The translations under genes were made by a program, and so were the position numbers. 11,432 nucleotides of DNA from Halieaceae bacterium (lineage in GTDB: Bacteria > Pseudomonadota > Gammaproteobacteria > Pseudomonadales > Halieaceae): the NCBI GenBank assembly GCA_009886815.1, contig QXYP01000214.1, forward strand, positions 564-11,995, written 5' to 3'. Below, in pieces: positions 1 through 7,972 of this stretch (position 1 is its first letter; every line of letters starts with the position of its first letter). Below the pieces are notes generated by a model. It saw only the letters and a list, made by a program, of their open reading frames with translations. It was not told the origin of the DNA and ran no database searches.

Positions 1-1245
1 TGCCATGTAGGCTGCCGTCTTTCCATGGGCGAAAATGGGCAATCTCGGCCGCCACCAGGGCGGAATGCCGTGATTCTGGCACAACGTTTTAAAATCTCGA
101 GACGGCTCGTCGCCCAACTTAAAGCGCTCTCCTGCCACACGATATCGCACCGTGACCGGCTCTCCCTTCAAAAAACCGGTACCGCCCGGTGCAACCCCCC
201 AACTTAACTTCCCCCAAGCGCCCTCATGGCACTCACCGGCGACCACTACCGACGGCAGCAGGGCCCGTTCGGCGCAGTGCGGGGTCAAACAAATCAGCCC
301 GCGCCATGCTCGCAACATGCCCTGCCCTACATCCAGTTCAGGGCAGCGATCGGGGCGGGCCTCAAAACACTGACGAACAAACTCAGTCAGCCGCACAGCA
401 CTGGGAACGGCAAGCACGCGCTCAGAGAGCCAGCGGTGTATTGAAGACGCCAACATCCGCCGACTATCCTTTGAGGTGTTATTGGGGTCATAAGCGAGCG
501 CAGGCTCACCCATGGCATTCTCAGTTATGGCCAAAGGCTGCTCATTTTGCTGCCGCAGCATATCGGATTGAAGCTCAGTAACTCGGCGAAAGGACTCCCG
601 GTAACCCGGCCATCGCTGGCCGAGTTTGGGCAAAATTTCTTTCCTCAAAAAACCCCTGTCGAAGCGATCATCATGATTACTGGGGTCAATTACATAGGAG
701 AGTGCATGGTTATCCGCCCAGCTTTTGATCACTGAGCGCGCCACCCCAAGTAAAGGTCGGGATAAATACCCTTGCCCTAATTCCCGCCGCCTGGGCATGC
801 CAGCAAGCCCCTTGGGGCCGGTTCCGCGCAATAAACGCTGTAGCACTGTCTCGACCTGATCATCGGCGTGATGGGCCAGTAATAGCACTTCATTGGGCTG
901 CAGCTCTTCCCGGTAAACACCATAGCGCGCGGTTCTAGCGGCAGCCTCAATACCCTTTCCCTGATCAGTCACCGGAGGCACCCGATAGACCGACAAATTA
1001 ATGGCTAGCTGCTGACACACCCCCTCGCAGAGCTTCACCCAATCATCCGCTGCCGAAGAAAGGCCATGGTGCACATGTACAGCACGCAAGGCTGGCCCGC
1101 CACGATCACGCCACAAGCTAGCCAAATGAAGCAGCGCCACACTGTCACAGCCCCCACTTAAGCCCACCACCCAAGCGCTCGCCAGATGATCCTGCTCAAA
1201 CTCAGGGGTTAGTTCATTAAATAGGGCGTTATTGGTCAGGGTCAG
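1..1245 (-). CDS. tilS: tRNA(Ile)-lysidine synthase TilS (3' end outside window)
   Basis: TilS ligates lysine to C34 of the CAU-anticodon tRNA-Ile using ATP, converting it to an AUA-reading isoleucine tRNA; it is cytoplasmic and usually essential. I read 415 stop-free codons to base 1. Visible are the PP-loop SGGCDS (residues 30-35), HVHHGL (57-62), [10 protein letters not shown] (124-133), [12 protein letters not shown] (139-150) and, near the window edge, the C-terminal substrate-binding part with GERFKLG and [13 protein letters not shown]. coli TilS is about 432 aa, so only some 20-30 residues are missing. The frame has no ATG before about residue 150. An in-frame TAA (1246-1248) lies directly before CTG at 1243-1245, and that CTG gives MTLTNN, close to the E. 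coli N-terminus MTLTLN. It overlaps the accA stop as CTGA, suggesting coupled translation. A GTG at residue 26 or 27 is possible but would remove the strand before the PP-loop. Confidence 0.95.
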   Translation of the reverse strand, partial: MTLTNNALFNELTPEFEQDHLASAWVVGLSGGCDSVALLHLASLWRDRGGPALRAVHVHHGLSSAADDWVKLCEGVCQQLAINLSVYRVPPVTDQGKGIEAAARTARYGVYREELQPNEVLLLAHHADDQVETVLQRLLRGTGPKGLAGMPRRRELGQGYLSRPLLGVARSVIKSWADNHALSYVIDPSNHDDRFDRGFLRKEILPKLGQRWPGYRESFRRVTELQSDMLRQQNEQPLAITENAMGEPALAYDPNNTSKDSRRMLASSIHRWLSERVLAVPSAVRLTEFVRQCFEARPDRCPELDVGQGMLRAWRGLICLTPHCAERALLPSVVVAGECHEGAWGKLSWGVAPGGTGFLKGEPVTVRYRVAGERFKLGDEPSRDFKTLCQNHGIPPWWRPRLPIFAHGKTAAYMA

Positions 1246-2189
1246 TTACCGTAGGACATAAGCCGCTGATAACGCGCCTCCAGCATGACGTCGGTCTCTA
1301 TTGCGCAAAGCCGATCTACCTGCTCTACCAAGTGCGCTTTAACACGACTTGCCATCTCCACGGGATCTCGATGGGCGCCCCCCAAGGGCTCTCGAATGGT
1401 TGCGTCCACAATATCTAAATCTTCAAGTGTCGACGACGTTACGCCCATGGCAGAGGCCGCTTGGGGTGCAAACTCACTGCTCTTCCAAATGATATTGGCA
1501 CACCCTTCTGGGGAGATGACGAAGTAGGTGGCGTACTGCAGCATCGCAAGATGGTCTCCAACTCCGATACCCAGCGCCCCGCCTGAAGACCCCTCGCCAA
1601 TAACCGTACATACAATCGGCGTACGTAGACGAGACATAACCGCCAGGTTCTGCGCAATAGCTTCAGAGATGCCGCGCTCTTCTGAGTCAATACCGGGGTA
1701 GGCCCCGGGGGTGTCGATTAGGGTGATAACCGGCATTTTGAAGCGTTCCGCCATTTCCATGAGGCGTAACGCCTTTCGATAACCCTCGGGTTTAGGCATA
1801 CCGAAGTTTCGGTAGACCTTGTCCTTCACCGTGCGCCCTTTCTCTTGCCCAATAACCATTACAGGACGGTCATCGAGGCGAGCTACGCCCCCCACAATCG
1901 CTTTGTCATCACCAAAGTGTCGATCACCATGTAATTCATCAAACTCGGTGAAAACATGGTCGATATAATCCAAGGTGTAGGGCCGCAATGGATGTCGGGC
2001 AACACGAACAATGTCCCAGGGGCTGAGATCTGCATAAATTTTCTCAGTGAGCCCCGTACTTTTTTCGCGCAGCCGATCGATTTCTTCCGCTAAATTAAGA
2101 TCCGCATCGGAGCCTACATTGCTGAGCTCCTCAATCTTGCCCTCAAGCTCAGCAATGGGTTGTTCAAAGTCGAGGTAATTGGGATTCAT
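1242..2189 (-). CDS. accA: Acetyl-CoA carboxylase carboxyltransferase subunit alpha
   Basis: AccA with AccD forms the heterotetrameric carboxyltransferase that moves the carboxyl group from carboxybiotin-AccB to acetyl-CoA, giving malonyl-CoA for fatty-acid synthesis in the cytoplasm. The protein is 315 aa (E. coli 319) and collinear throughout: N-terminal [11 protein letters not shown] (6-16), [11 protein letters not shown] (66-75), the crotonase-fold core with DTPGAYPG (159-166) and GEGSSGGAL (198-206), [12 protein letters not shown] (226-237), [10 protein letters not shown] (267-276) and a C-terminal [10 protein letters not shown] chose the ATG at 2187-2189 because Pseudomonas AccA begins MNPNFLDFEQ and an AGG lies five bases upstream. 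A GTG two codons earlier (2193-2195) would give MSMNPN and has a weaker ribosome site. It is the first gene of a leftward pair with tilS. Here it is headed by the divergent dusC rather than by dnaE, which precedes it in many relatives, so its promoter should lie in 2190-2282. Confidence 0.98.
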   Translation of the reverse strand: MNPNYLDFEQPIAELEGKIEELSNVGSDADLNLAEEIDRLREKSTGLTEKIYADLSPWDIVRVARHPLRPYTLDYIDHVFTEFDELHGDRHFGDDKAIVGGVARLDDRPVMVIGQEKGRTVKDKVYRNFGMPKPEGYRKALRLMEMAERFKMPVITLIDTPGAYPGIDSEERGISEAIAQNLAVMSRLRTPIVCTVIGEGSSGGALGIGVGDHLAMLQYATYFVISPEGCANIIWKSSEFAPQAASAMGVTSSTLEDLDIVDATIREPLGGAHRDPVEMASRVKAHLVEQVDRLCAIETDVMLEARYQRLMSYGN

Positions 2190-2282
2190 GGACACCTACC
2201 GTCACGGCTGCCTGAGTATTCCCCTAGTTTACAAAAGGGAAGCCCTGCACGCCATGCCAACATAGGACTCTATTAACAGGTC
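2190..2282. promoter_or_regulatory. Divergent accA/dusC intergenic region
   Basis: These 93 bases separate the start codons of leftward accA and rightward dusC, so both promoters should lie here or reach into the genes. I found no convincing paired -35/-10 on either strand: on the minus strand TTGGCA is present but without a good -10 at 16-18 bp. A small inverted repeat AGGG-AAG-CCCT lies at 2236-2246. The promoter role is inferred from gene orientation only. Confidence 0.4.
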
Positions 2283-3308
2283 ATGTATGCTTGCGTCGCG
2301 ATGATAAATTCTCAGACGATCAAGCATCCCCCAACAGGCCACCGTTTGGTGCTGGCACCCATGGAAGGTGTGGTCGATAGCGTCATGCGCGATCTCCTCA
2401 CGAAAATAGGCGGCTACGACCGATGTGTCACAGAGTTTGTGCGCATTTCTCAAACCGTGCTGCCACCCAGAGTCTTTTATCGACTCTGCCCTGAGCTGTT
2501 ATCCAACGGTCGCACCCCCACCGGCACTCCCGTATTTGTGCAGTTGCTGGGCAGTAACCCCGATCTCATGGCCCGAAACGCACAGGTCGCCGAGGGATTG
2601 GGGGCACCGGGCATCGATCTTAATTTTGGATGTCCGGCCAAGACCGTCAATAAATCTCACGGCGGTGCGGTCCTGCTCAAAACACCCGATTTATTGCATG
2701 CCGTCTGCTCGGAGGTTCGCGATGCTGTGGCGCCCGAGGTTCCTGTTACGGCTAAAATCAGATTGGGATTTGAAGATGACGGACAATTTGAAGCCATTGT
2801 GAATGCTGCAGTAACCGGCGGCATTTCCGAACTCACGATCCATGCCAAGACGCGCCGTCAGGGCTATCGCCCACCAGCGCACTGGGCACGACTCGCTCAA
2901 ATCGCCAAGGAATCGGCGATACCCATTATCGCTAACGGCGAGCTCTGGTCACCCGGGGATGTTGTGCGCTGCGGCCAGGTTAGCCACTGTGAGCACTTTA
3001 TGTTGGCGCGGGGCGCACTGTGTCGCCCGGATCTCGCTCGCGCTGTCCGTCATACTTGGCAGGGCGTCGATACGCCAGCTATGACATGGACTGAAGTGTT
3101 TCCGCTGCTGCAAATTTATCTCCGAAGCAATGCTAATGCCTACGAACCCCGACACGCCTGTAATCCGCTCAAGCAATGGCTGGTATACCTGAAGCATTAT
3201 TTCCCGCAAGCTGGCGCTTTGTTTGCTGCGGTTAAGCGCATAAAAGACTTTGATGACATGGATCGCGCTTTAGAGACCATCGAACCAGAAATTTCAAAAG
3301 CGGCATAA
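2283..3308 (+). CDS. dusC: tRNA-dihydrouridine(16) synthase DusC
   Basis: An FMN-dependent enzyme that reduces uridine in the tRNA D-loop with NADPH; DusC of E. coli acts at U16. The 341-aa protein follows the Dus TIM-barrel order: LAPMEGVVDS FMN-binding start (24-33), EFVRIS (51-56), QLLGSNP (87-93), catalytic Cys117 in NFGCPAKTVN (114-123), Lys158 in TAKIRLGF, His187 in IHAKTR, IIANGE (215-220) and ARGAL (242-246). The LAPMEGV start, the RICPEL-like FYRLCPEL and the WLVYLKHYF C-terminal helix resemble DusC rather than DusA or DusB. It is about 25 residues longer than E. coli DusC, mostly at the N-terminus. The ATG at 2283 has AGG only two bases upstream; the ATG at 2301 (MINSQT) is an alternative that would remove most of the N-terminal extension. 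The next gene starts 38 bases downstream in the same direction, so co-transcription is likely. Confidence 0.92.
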   Translation: MYACVAMINSQTIKHPPTGHRLVLAPMEGVVDSVMRDLLTKIGGYDRCVTEFVRISQTVLPPRVFYRLCPELLSNGRTPTGTPVFVQLLGSNPDLMARNAQVAEGLGAPGIDLNFGCPAKTVNKSHGGAVLLKTPDLLHAVCSEVRDAVAPEVPVTAKIRLGFEDDGQFEAIVNAAVTGGISELTIHAKTRRQGYRPPAHWARLAQIAKESAIPIIANGELWSPGDVVRCGQVSHCEHFMLARGALCRPDLARAVRHTWQGVDTPAMTWTEVFPLLQIYLRSNANAYEPRHACNPLKQWLVYLKHYFPQAGALFAAVKRIKDFDDMDRALETIEPEISKAA

Positions 3309-3346
3309 ACTCCTCTAAACGATTGCCAATAGGAACCCACGACCCT

Positions 3347-4855
3347 ATGACGACAACAACACACAGCCCCTCACAACACGGCCGAGAATTCATGGGTCAC
3401 CCTGCCGGCTTATACATTTGTTTTGGTACCGAGCTTTGGGAACGCTTTTCCTTCTATGGCATGAAGTACCTGCTGCTGCTTTATCTCACCAAGTATCACC
3501 TCTTTGACGATGCAGCCGGCTTGGCGATATTGGGGAGCTATACCGCGCTGGTCTATGCCATGCCGTTGGTAGGTGGCCTAATCGCAGACCGCTATTTAGG
3601 GATGCGACGCGCGGTTGTCTATGGGGGCCTGCTACTTGTTGCGGGCCATCTAGGCATGGCATTTGAAGGCGAGCAAGCAAGAATGCTCGAGGGTAGCGTC
3701 GTCAGAGATGACGGGGCCCTGCAGGTTTTTTACCTCTCCCTCGCTCTGATCATTATGGGCGTGGGATTTCTTAAGCCAAACATCTCAACAGTCGTTGGTA
3801 AGCTTTACAAAGAAGACGACCCCAGACGAGATGCGGGCTTTACCATCTTTTACATGGGCATCAACATTGGTGCGTTCGCCGCCACCTTACTGTGTGGCTG
3901 GTTAGGTGAAGTCTACGGCTGGGCCTATGGCTTTGGCGCAGCAGGTATTGGTATGGCCCTGGGACTGGTTCTCTTTATTTGGGGGCAGCCGCTGTTAGAG
4001 GGACATGGTGAAGCGCCATCGACGTCTGCCTTGAGCGAAAAACGGGGCCCTATTCGCCTTGACCATCTCATCTATTTAAGCGGCTTAGCGGGTGTCGTAG
4101 TAATCTGGCAAACCGTTCAGGCAACTGCAGTTGTTGGCACACTCCTCAATGTCGTGTCCCTGGCGACCTTGGCAGGTCTTGGCTGGTATATCTTCGCCCG
4201 CTGCGATCGAGTACAGCGCGATCGCATGCTGGCATTAGTCGTCCTCATTGTCTCGACGGTTTTTTTCTGGGCACTCTTTGAACAAGGCGCCGGGTCTATG
4301 ACACTGTTTGCAGACCGTGACACGGACAAATCATTGCTGGGAGTATCACTAACAGCGTCTCAGTTTGGCGCCGCCAATTCGTTTTTCATCTTTACGCTGG
4401 CACCTGCTTTTGCGCTGCTTTGGACCTGGCTGGGCCGTCGAAATATGGAGCCCAGCACACCGGTCAAGTTTGGGCTGGGCATTCTTCAAGCGGGCCTAGG
4501 GTTTGGTGCCCTAGCCTACGGCGCACAGTTTCCTAACGAGGCCGGGCTAATCTCGGCTTGGTGGCTGATTCTGGCCTACCTCCTGCACACAACCGGCGAG
4601 CTATGCCTCAGCCCTGTGGGCTTATCGGCAGTAACGAAACTGTCAGTGCCCGGTGTCGTCGGCGTCATGATGGGAGCCTGGTTCCTTGCCTCTGCCTACT
4701 CAGGGTATGTCGCCGCACTGTTAGGCACTATGGTCTCTGAGTCTGAAGGCTTCATCACGTTATTTGACCAGCTGTTATGGGCCGGGGTCATTGCTGGCGT
4801 TGTACTGCTTATGGCTACGCCGTTTCTGAAGCGCCTGATGCACGGGATTCGCTGA
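3347..4855 (+). CDS. Proton-dependent oligopeptide transporter (POT/PTR2 family)
   Basis: A major-facilitator-fold inner-membrane symporter that imports di- and tripeptides with protons. In the 502-aa protein the POT hallmark ExxERF is at residues 29-34 (ELWERFSFYG), followed by LIADRYLG (78-85), FLKPN (141-145) and the PTR2 signature FTIFYMGINIGAF (165-177). A later FFWALFEQGAGSMTLFADR matches the family's TM7 segment with its conserved glutamate. Hydrophobic segments continue to the end, as expected for 12-14 helices. I start at the ATG at 3347, with AGGA about 12 bases upstream. A TTG at 3323 would add eight residues but has no ribosome site. It resembles the DtpA/DtpB/YhiP group; the sequence does not tell which peptides it carries. 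It probably shares a transcript with dusC. Its last 41 bases overlap, tail to tail, the end of the RND permease gene. Confidence 0.93.
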   Translation: MTTTTHSPSQHGREFMGHPAGLYICFGTELWERFSFYGMKYLLLLYLTKYHLFDDAAGLAILGSYTALVYAMPLVGGLIADRYLGMRRAVVYGGLLLVAGHLGMAFEGEQARMLEGSVVRDDGALQVFYLSLALIIMGVGFLKPNISTVVGKLYKEDDPRRDAGFTIFYMGINIGAFAATLLCGWLGEVYGWAYGFGAAGIGMALGLVLFIWGQPLLEGHGEAPSTSALSEKRGPIRLDHLIYLSGLAGVVVIWQTVQATAVVGTLLNVVSLATLAGLGWYIFARCDRVQRDRMLALVVLIVSTVFFWALFEQGAGSMTLFADRDTDKSLLGVSLTASQFGAANSFFIFTLAPAFALLWTWLGRRNMEPSTPVKFGLGILQAGLGFGALAYGAQFPNEAGLISAWWLILAYLLHTTGELCLSPVGLSAVTKLSVPGVVGVMMGAWFLASAYSGYVAALLGTMVSESEGFITLFDQLLWAGVIAGVVLLMATPFLKRLMHGIR

Positions 4856-7800
4856 CCGTCAGGCCTGTGGGGTCTTGACCCCGCAGGCGCCTGATAAGCT
4901 GCTGATAGTCCCAGCCAATCATGTAAAGTGCCGGGACCATGAGCAGGCTTACAAATAAAGCGAATAAGACACCAAAGGAGAGGGACAGCACGGCAGGCTT
5001 TAGGAACTCTGCGGTGGTAGAGCGCTCTGCCATGATCGGTAACAAGCCGACACAGGTTGTCACCGTTGTCAGAAAAATGGGCCTGAAACGATTAATAGCC
5101 GCATCTACTACCGCCTCTGCAGGGGTTAATCCGTCACCCTCCCGGCGCCGAATGTAATCCACCAATACCAGGTTGTCATTCACCACAACACCCGCAGCTG
5201 CGCCAATGCCAAAGTAGGAAAATAGCGCTAGGGGCATATCAAACAGCAAGTGACCAAAGATAGCGCCCATAAAACCAAAAGGAATCGCAGTCATAATGAG
5301 CAGAGGTAGCGCGTAGGACCTAAAGGCCACTGCGATGAGGGCATAAATCGCAAATAACGCTACCGTATATAGCGCCGCAATTTCACTATAAAACTCGGCC
5401 TCTGATTCCTGAGTACCGCCTTTGAGCACCTTCAAACCGGGATACTTACTTTCCAGTGTGGGCATATAGTTGTCGGTTACGGTACTGGAAATTTCCTCCA
5501 TCGCATCGCGTTCAACATTGGCCACCACACGAACGAAGCGCTCACCGTTACGGCGATTTATGCGCTGCACGCCAGTTCCAAAGCTCACTTCCACCACTGA
5601 TAGCAGCGGAATACTTCGGCCATCAGGGATTCTGATCATAAAATCATCGAGGGACGACAGCTGGCTGCGGGCGTCTCGCGGATAACGCACCATCACCTTT
5701 ACGTCACCGAACTCCCTGGGTAGCCGCTGCACTTCTTCTCCGTAGTAAGCTTGGCGAACTTGCCGGGATACCTCAGCGAGGTCTACATTCAGTTTTTCAG
5801 CACCTGGCTTTAATGCGAATCTCAGCTCACTGAGCTCACCTTGCTGATCATCGCGTACGTAATACGCCGCGTCGTAGCTCTGTAAGTGCAACTGTAAATC
5901 TTCACTGGCCGCCTTGAGCGAAGCGAAATCTTGATGTTGCAGCAAGAACGTTACGGTGGGCGAACCTTCATTTAATGTGTAGCGCACTTCAACTTTTTCA
6001 GCATCTGGAAAATCCCCCGCCAGCTCTCTTAGCCGCTCAGCAGCAGCTCTGGCACTCAGGTCCCTCACCTCAGGCGGCGCCAACCTAACGATGGCAATGA
6101 CGTTTTCGGGACGCGCGCGGGTGTACCACCCTTCAATCAACTTACCGGACCCCTCTCCCGAATCTTGCGCAGAGGCCTCTACCTCGGCGATCAGCGCTTT
6201 CTCCGCGACTTGTAGCTGATCCAATACCTGCAGGGCCCGCTCGTAGGGAGTGCCAATGGGCAGATCAACGCTGATATAAATTTGCTCGTTTTCCACTTGT
6301 GGCATGAAGAAAAATTTGACCCAGCCGGTGGCAAATAGGCCAACAGATACCATGAAGCCAACCATAAAAACCATGGTGGTGGTGTAACGATTGCGGATGC
6401 AGCGCTTAAGGAAAGGGCCGTAATAATTGTGGGCGAAATCTATAATTGAATGCGCAATATTTTGCTGCCAGCGTCTAATGCCCTTCAGATTCTTGCGAGG
6501 TTCAATATGTCGCAGGTGAACAGGAAGAATAAAAAAAGCTTCAATCAAAGACATGATCAGCGCGAGAGTAATCACAATAGACAACTGGCGGGTTATCTGG
6601 GCGTCAATGCCCGAAACAAAAAGCCAGGGCGCAAATGCAACAATTGTGGTCAAAACGGCAAAAATGACGGGGCGCGCCACGCTCACCGCACCGGCCACAG
6701 CAGACTCCTCACCGCTTAAACCCATACTATGATTGTGGTGGTGAATACTTTCACCCACCACAATCGCGTCATCGACGACAATCCCCAGTACCAGTAAGAA
6801 AGCGAAGGTTGAAATCACGTTGAGCGATACGTCGCTTGCGGGCAAAAATGCGAAAGCCCCCATGAAGGCAACGCCAATACCGGCGGTCACCCATAACGCC
6901 ACAGCGGGGCGCGTCGTTAACAACAGAACAATGAACACCAGTATTAAACCCAACACCGATGATTCTGTAATAAGGTCCATACGTGAGGTATAGATATCTG
7001 CAGTATCGAACCACATCATCAATTCGATACCGGCAGGCAATGTAGGCTGTGTATCTCGAATCCAACGCTTAGCGGCCTCGCTAGACTTAACAACCTGCAT
7101 GTCGTCGGTGGCCTGTACCTGCAGCAACACGGCAGGCTTGCCATTGAGAGTGGCTATAATTTCACTTTCTTCATAGCCATCAATTACTCTGGCCACATCG
7201 CCCACACGAATGGTTCCACCTTCGGGGGTTTGCCTGACAATAATGTTTTCAAAATCGCGCTGGGTGTCGGCGAGATTAAGCACTCGCAGCTGAATATCAC
7301 CCGTCGCTGCTTTTACCTGACCTGAAGACGAATTTATTGAGCTTCCTCGGACAACACCCGCCACCTCGGCAAAAGTAACGCCGTAACGCCGCAACGCCGT
7401 TTCCGAGAGCTCAATCGTGACCTCTTCCTGCCTAACGCCAAAAAGCTCAACTTTAGAAATATAGGCACGAGAGGCAAGATCTCGGCGCAGATCCTCGGCC
7501 AATCGGGTGAGGGTTCGTTCCTCAATGTCACCAATAACCGCTACTCGCAACATTTCCTGGCGCCACTCAAGGCGACGCACCCTCCGGTTTTCAATATCCC
7601 CGGGCAACGAAGTCACAGAATCGACTGCGTTTTTTACGTCATTGGTAAAGGCATTGATATCAACATTGGCATAGGTTTCGACGCTAATATTGCCAAAGCC
7701 TTCTCTCGCCTCGGAGTAAACTCTATAGACGTTGTTGACGTTTTCTACAGCGTCTTCAATACGCTGGATTACCTGTTGCTCCACCTCACGAGGGGATGCT

Positions 7801-7961
7801 CCCGGCCAGATCACCTCCACCTGAATCTGATAAGGACTGATCGACGGAAAAGCCTCTTTTTCAATATTTTGCAGACCCAACCAACCGGAAATAATAATTC
7901 CTAGCATCAGCAAATTTGCCGCTACCGGATTTCGAACCCACCAACCTACCAGTGCCGTCAC
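4815..7961 (-). CDS. RND efflux transporter permease subunit (AcrB/HAE1 superfamily)
   Basis: A proton-driven inner-membrane pump of the resistance-nodulation-division superfamily, working with a periplasmic adaptor and outer-membrane channel. It has 1048 aa, the usual RND length, with duplicated halves: TM1 near 12-30 (NPVAANLLMLG), first porter region to about 330, TM2-6 about 332-480, a mid helix near 530-550, second porter region to about 860, and TM8-12 at about 865-1015. The TM4 proton-relay pair is Asp397-Asp398 in GIVVDDAIVVGES. The TM10 position of AcrB Lys940 is Asn928 (VVVNDNLVLVDY). Thr is retained in the TM11 segment PIFLTTVTT. A histidine cluster (407-411) follows TM4. It starts with GTG at 7959-7961, with GAGGGG seven bases upstream lying across the adaptor stop, 11 bp away. 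The short porter loops and ND in TM10 suggest a non-AcrB subfamily. Substrate unknown. Confidence 0.95.
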   Translation of the reverse strand: MTALVGWWVRNPVAANLLMLGIIISGWLGLQNIEKEAFPSISPYQIQVEVIWPGASPREVEQQVIQRIEDAVENVNNVYRVYSEAREGFGNISVETYANVDINAFTNDVKNAVDSVTSLPGDIENRRVRRLEWRQEMLRVAVIGDIEERTLTRLAEDLRRDLASRAYISKVELFGVRQEEVTIELSETALRRYGVTFAEVAGVVRGSSINSSSGQVKAATGDIQLRVLNLADTQRDFENIIVRQTPEGGTIRVGDVARVIDGYEESEIIATLNGKPAVLLQVQATDDMQVVKSSEAAKRWIRDTQPTLPAGIELMMWFDTADIYTSRMDLITESSVLGLILVFIVLLLTTRPAVALWVTAGIGVAFMGAFAFLPASDVSLNVISTFAFLLVLGIVVDDAIVVGESIHHHNHSMGLSGEESAVAGAVSVARPVIFAVLTTIVAFAPWLFVSGIDAQITRQLSIVITLALIMSLIEAFFILPVHLRHIEPRKNLKGIRRWQQNIAHSIIDFAHNYYGPFLKRCIRNRYTTTMVFMVGFMVSVGLFATGWVKFFFMPQVENEQIYISVDLPIGTPYERALQVLDQLQVAEKALIAEVEASAQDSGEGSGKLIEGWYTRARPENVIAIVRLAPPEVRDLSARAAAERLRELAGDFPDAEKVEVRYTLNEGSPTVTFLLQHQDFASLKAASEDLQLHLQSYDAAYYVRDDQQGELSELRFALKPGAEKLNVDLAEVSRQVRQAYYGEEVQRLPREFGDVKVMVRYPRDARSQLSSLDDFMIRIPDGRSIPLLSVVEVSFGTGVQRINRRNGERFVRVVANVERDAMEEISSTVTDNYMPTLESKYPGLKVLKGGTQESEAEFYSEIAALYTVALFAIYALIAVAFRSYALPLLIMTAIPFGFMGAIFGHLLFDMPLALFSYFGIGAAAGVVVNDNLVLVDYIRRREGDGLTPAEAVVDAAINRFRPIFLTTVTTCVGLLPIMAERSTTAEFLKPAVLSLSFGVLFALFVSLLMVPALYMIGWDYQQLIRRLRGQDPTGLTVSESRASGASETA
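4864..4887 (+). terminator. Stem-loop just after the peptide-transporter stop
   Basis: CCTGTGGGG (4864-4872), loop TCTTGA, CCCCGCAGG (4879-4887) form a 9-bp stem with one T-G wobble in the rightward RNA; the leftward RNA would have an A-C mismatch there. It begins 9 bases past the transporter stop and lies inside the C-terminal coding region of the opposite RND gene. No T-run follows, so it is a transcript-end or stabilising hairpin rather than a clear intrinsic terminator. Confidence 0.35.
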
Positions 7962-7972
7962 GTCAGTACCCC

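Noticed and set aside
25..735. Several rightward open frames of 60-130 codons
   Set aside because: They lie opposite tilS, whose leftward frame is unbroken with all family motifs; the rightward products show no recognisable domain and are rich in Pro/Arg/Ser as antisense shadows usually are.
2190..2195. GTG start for accA two codons upstream (MSMNPN)
   Set aside because: The ATG at 2187-2189 matches the Pseudomonas MNPNFLDFEQ start and has a better placed AGG; the GTG remains possible.
3323..3346. TTG start for the peptide transporter
   Set aside because: No ribosome site before it, and AGGA lies between it and the ATG at 3347.
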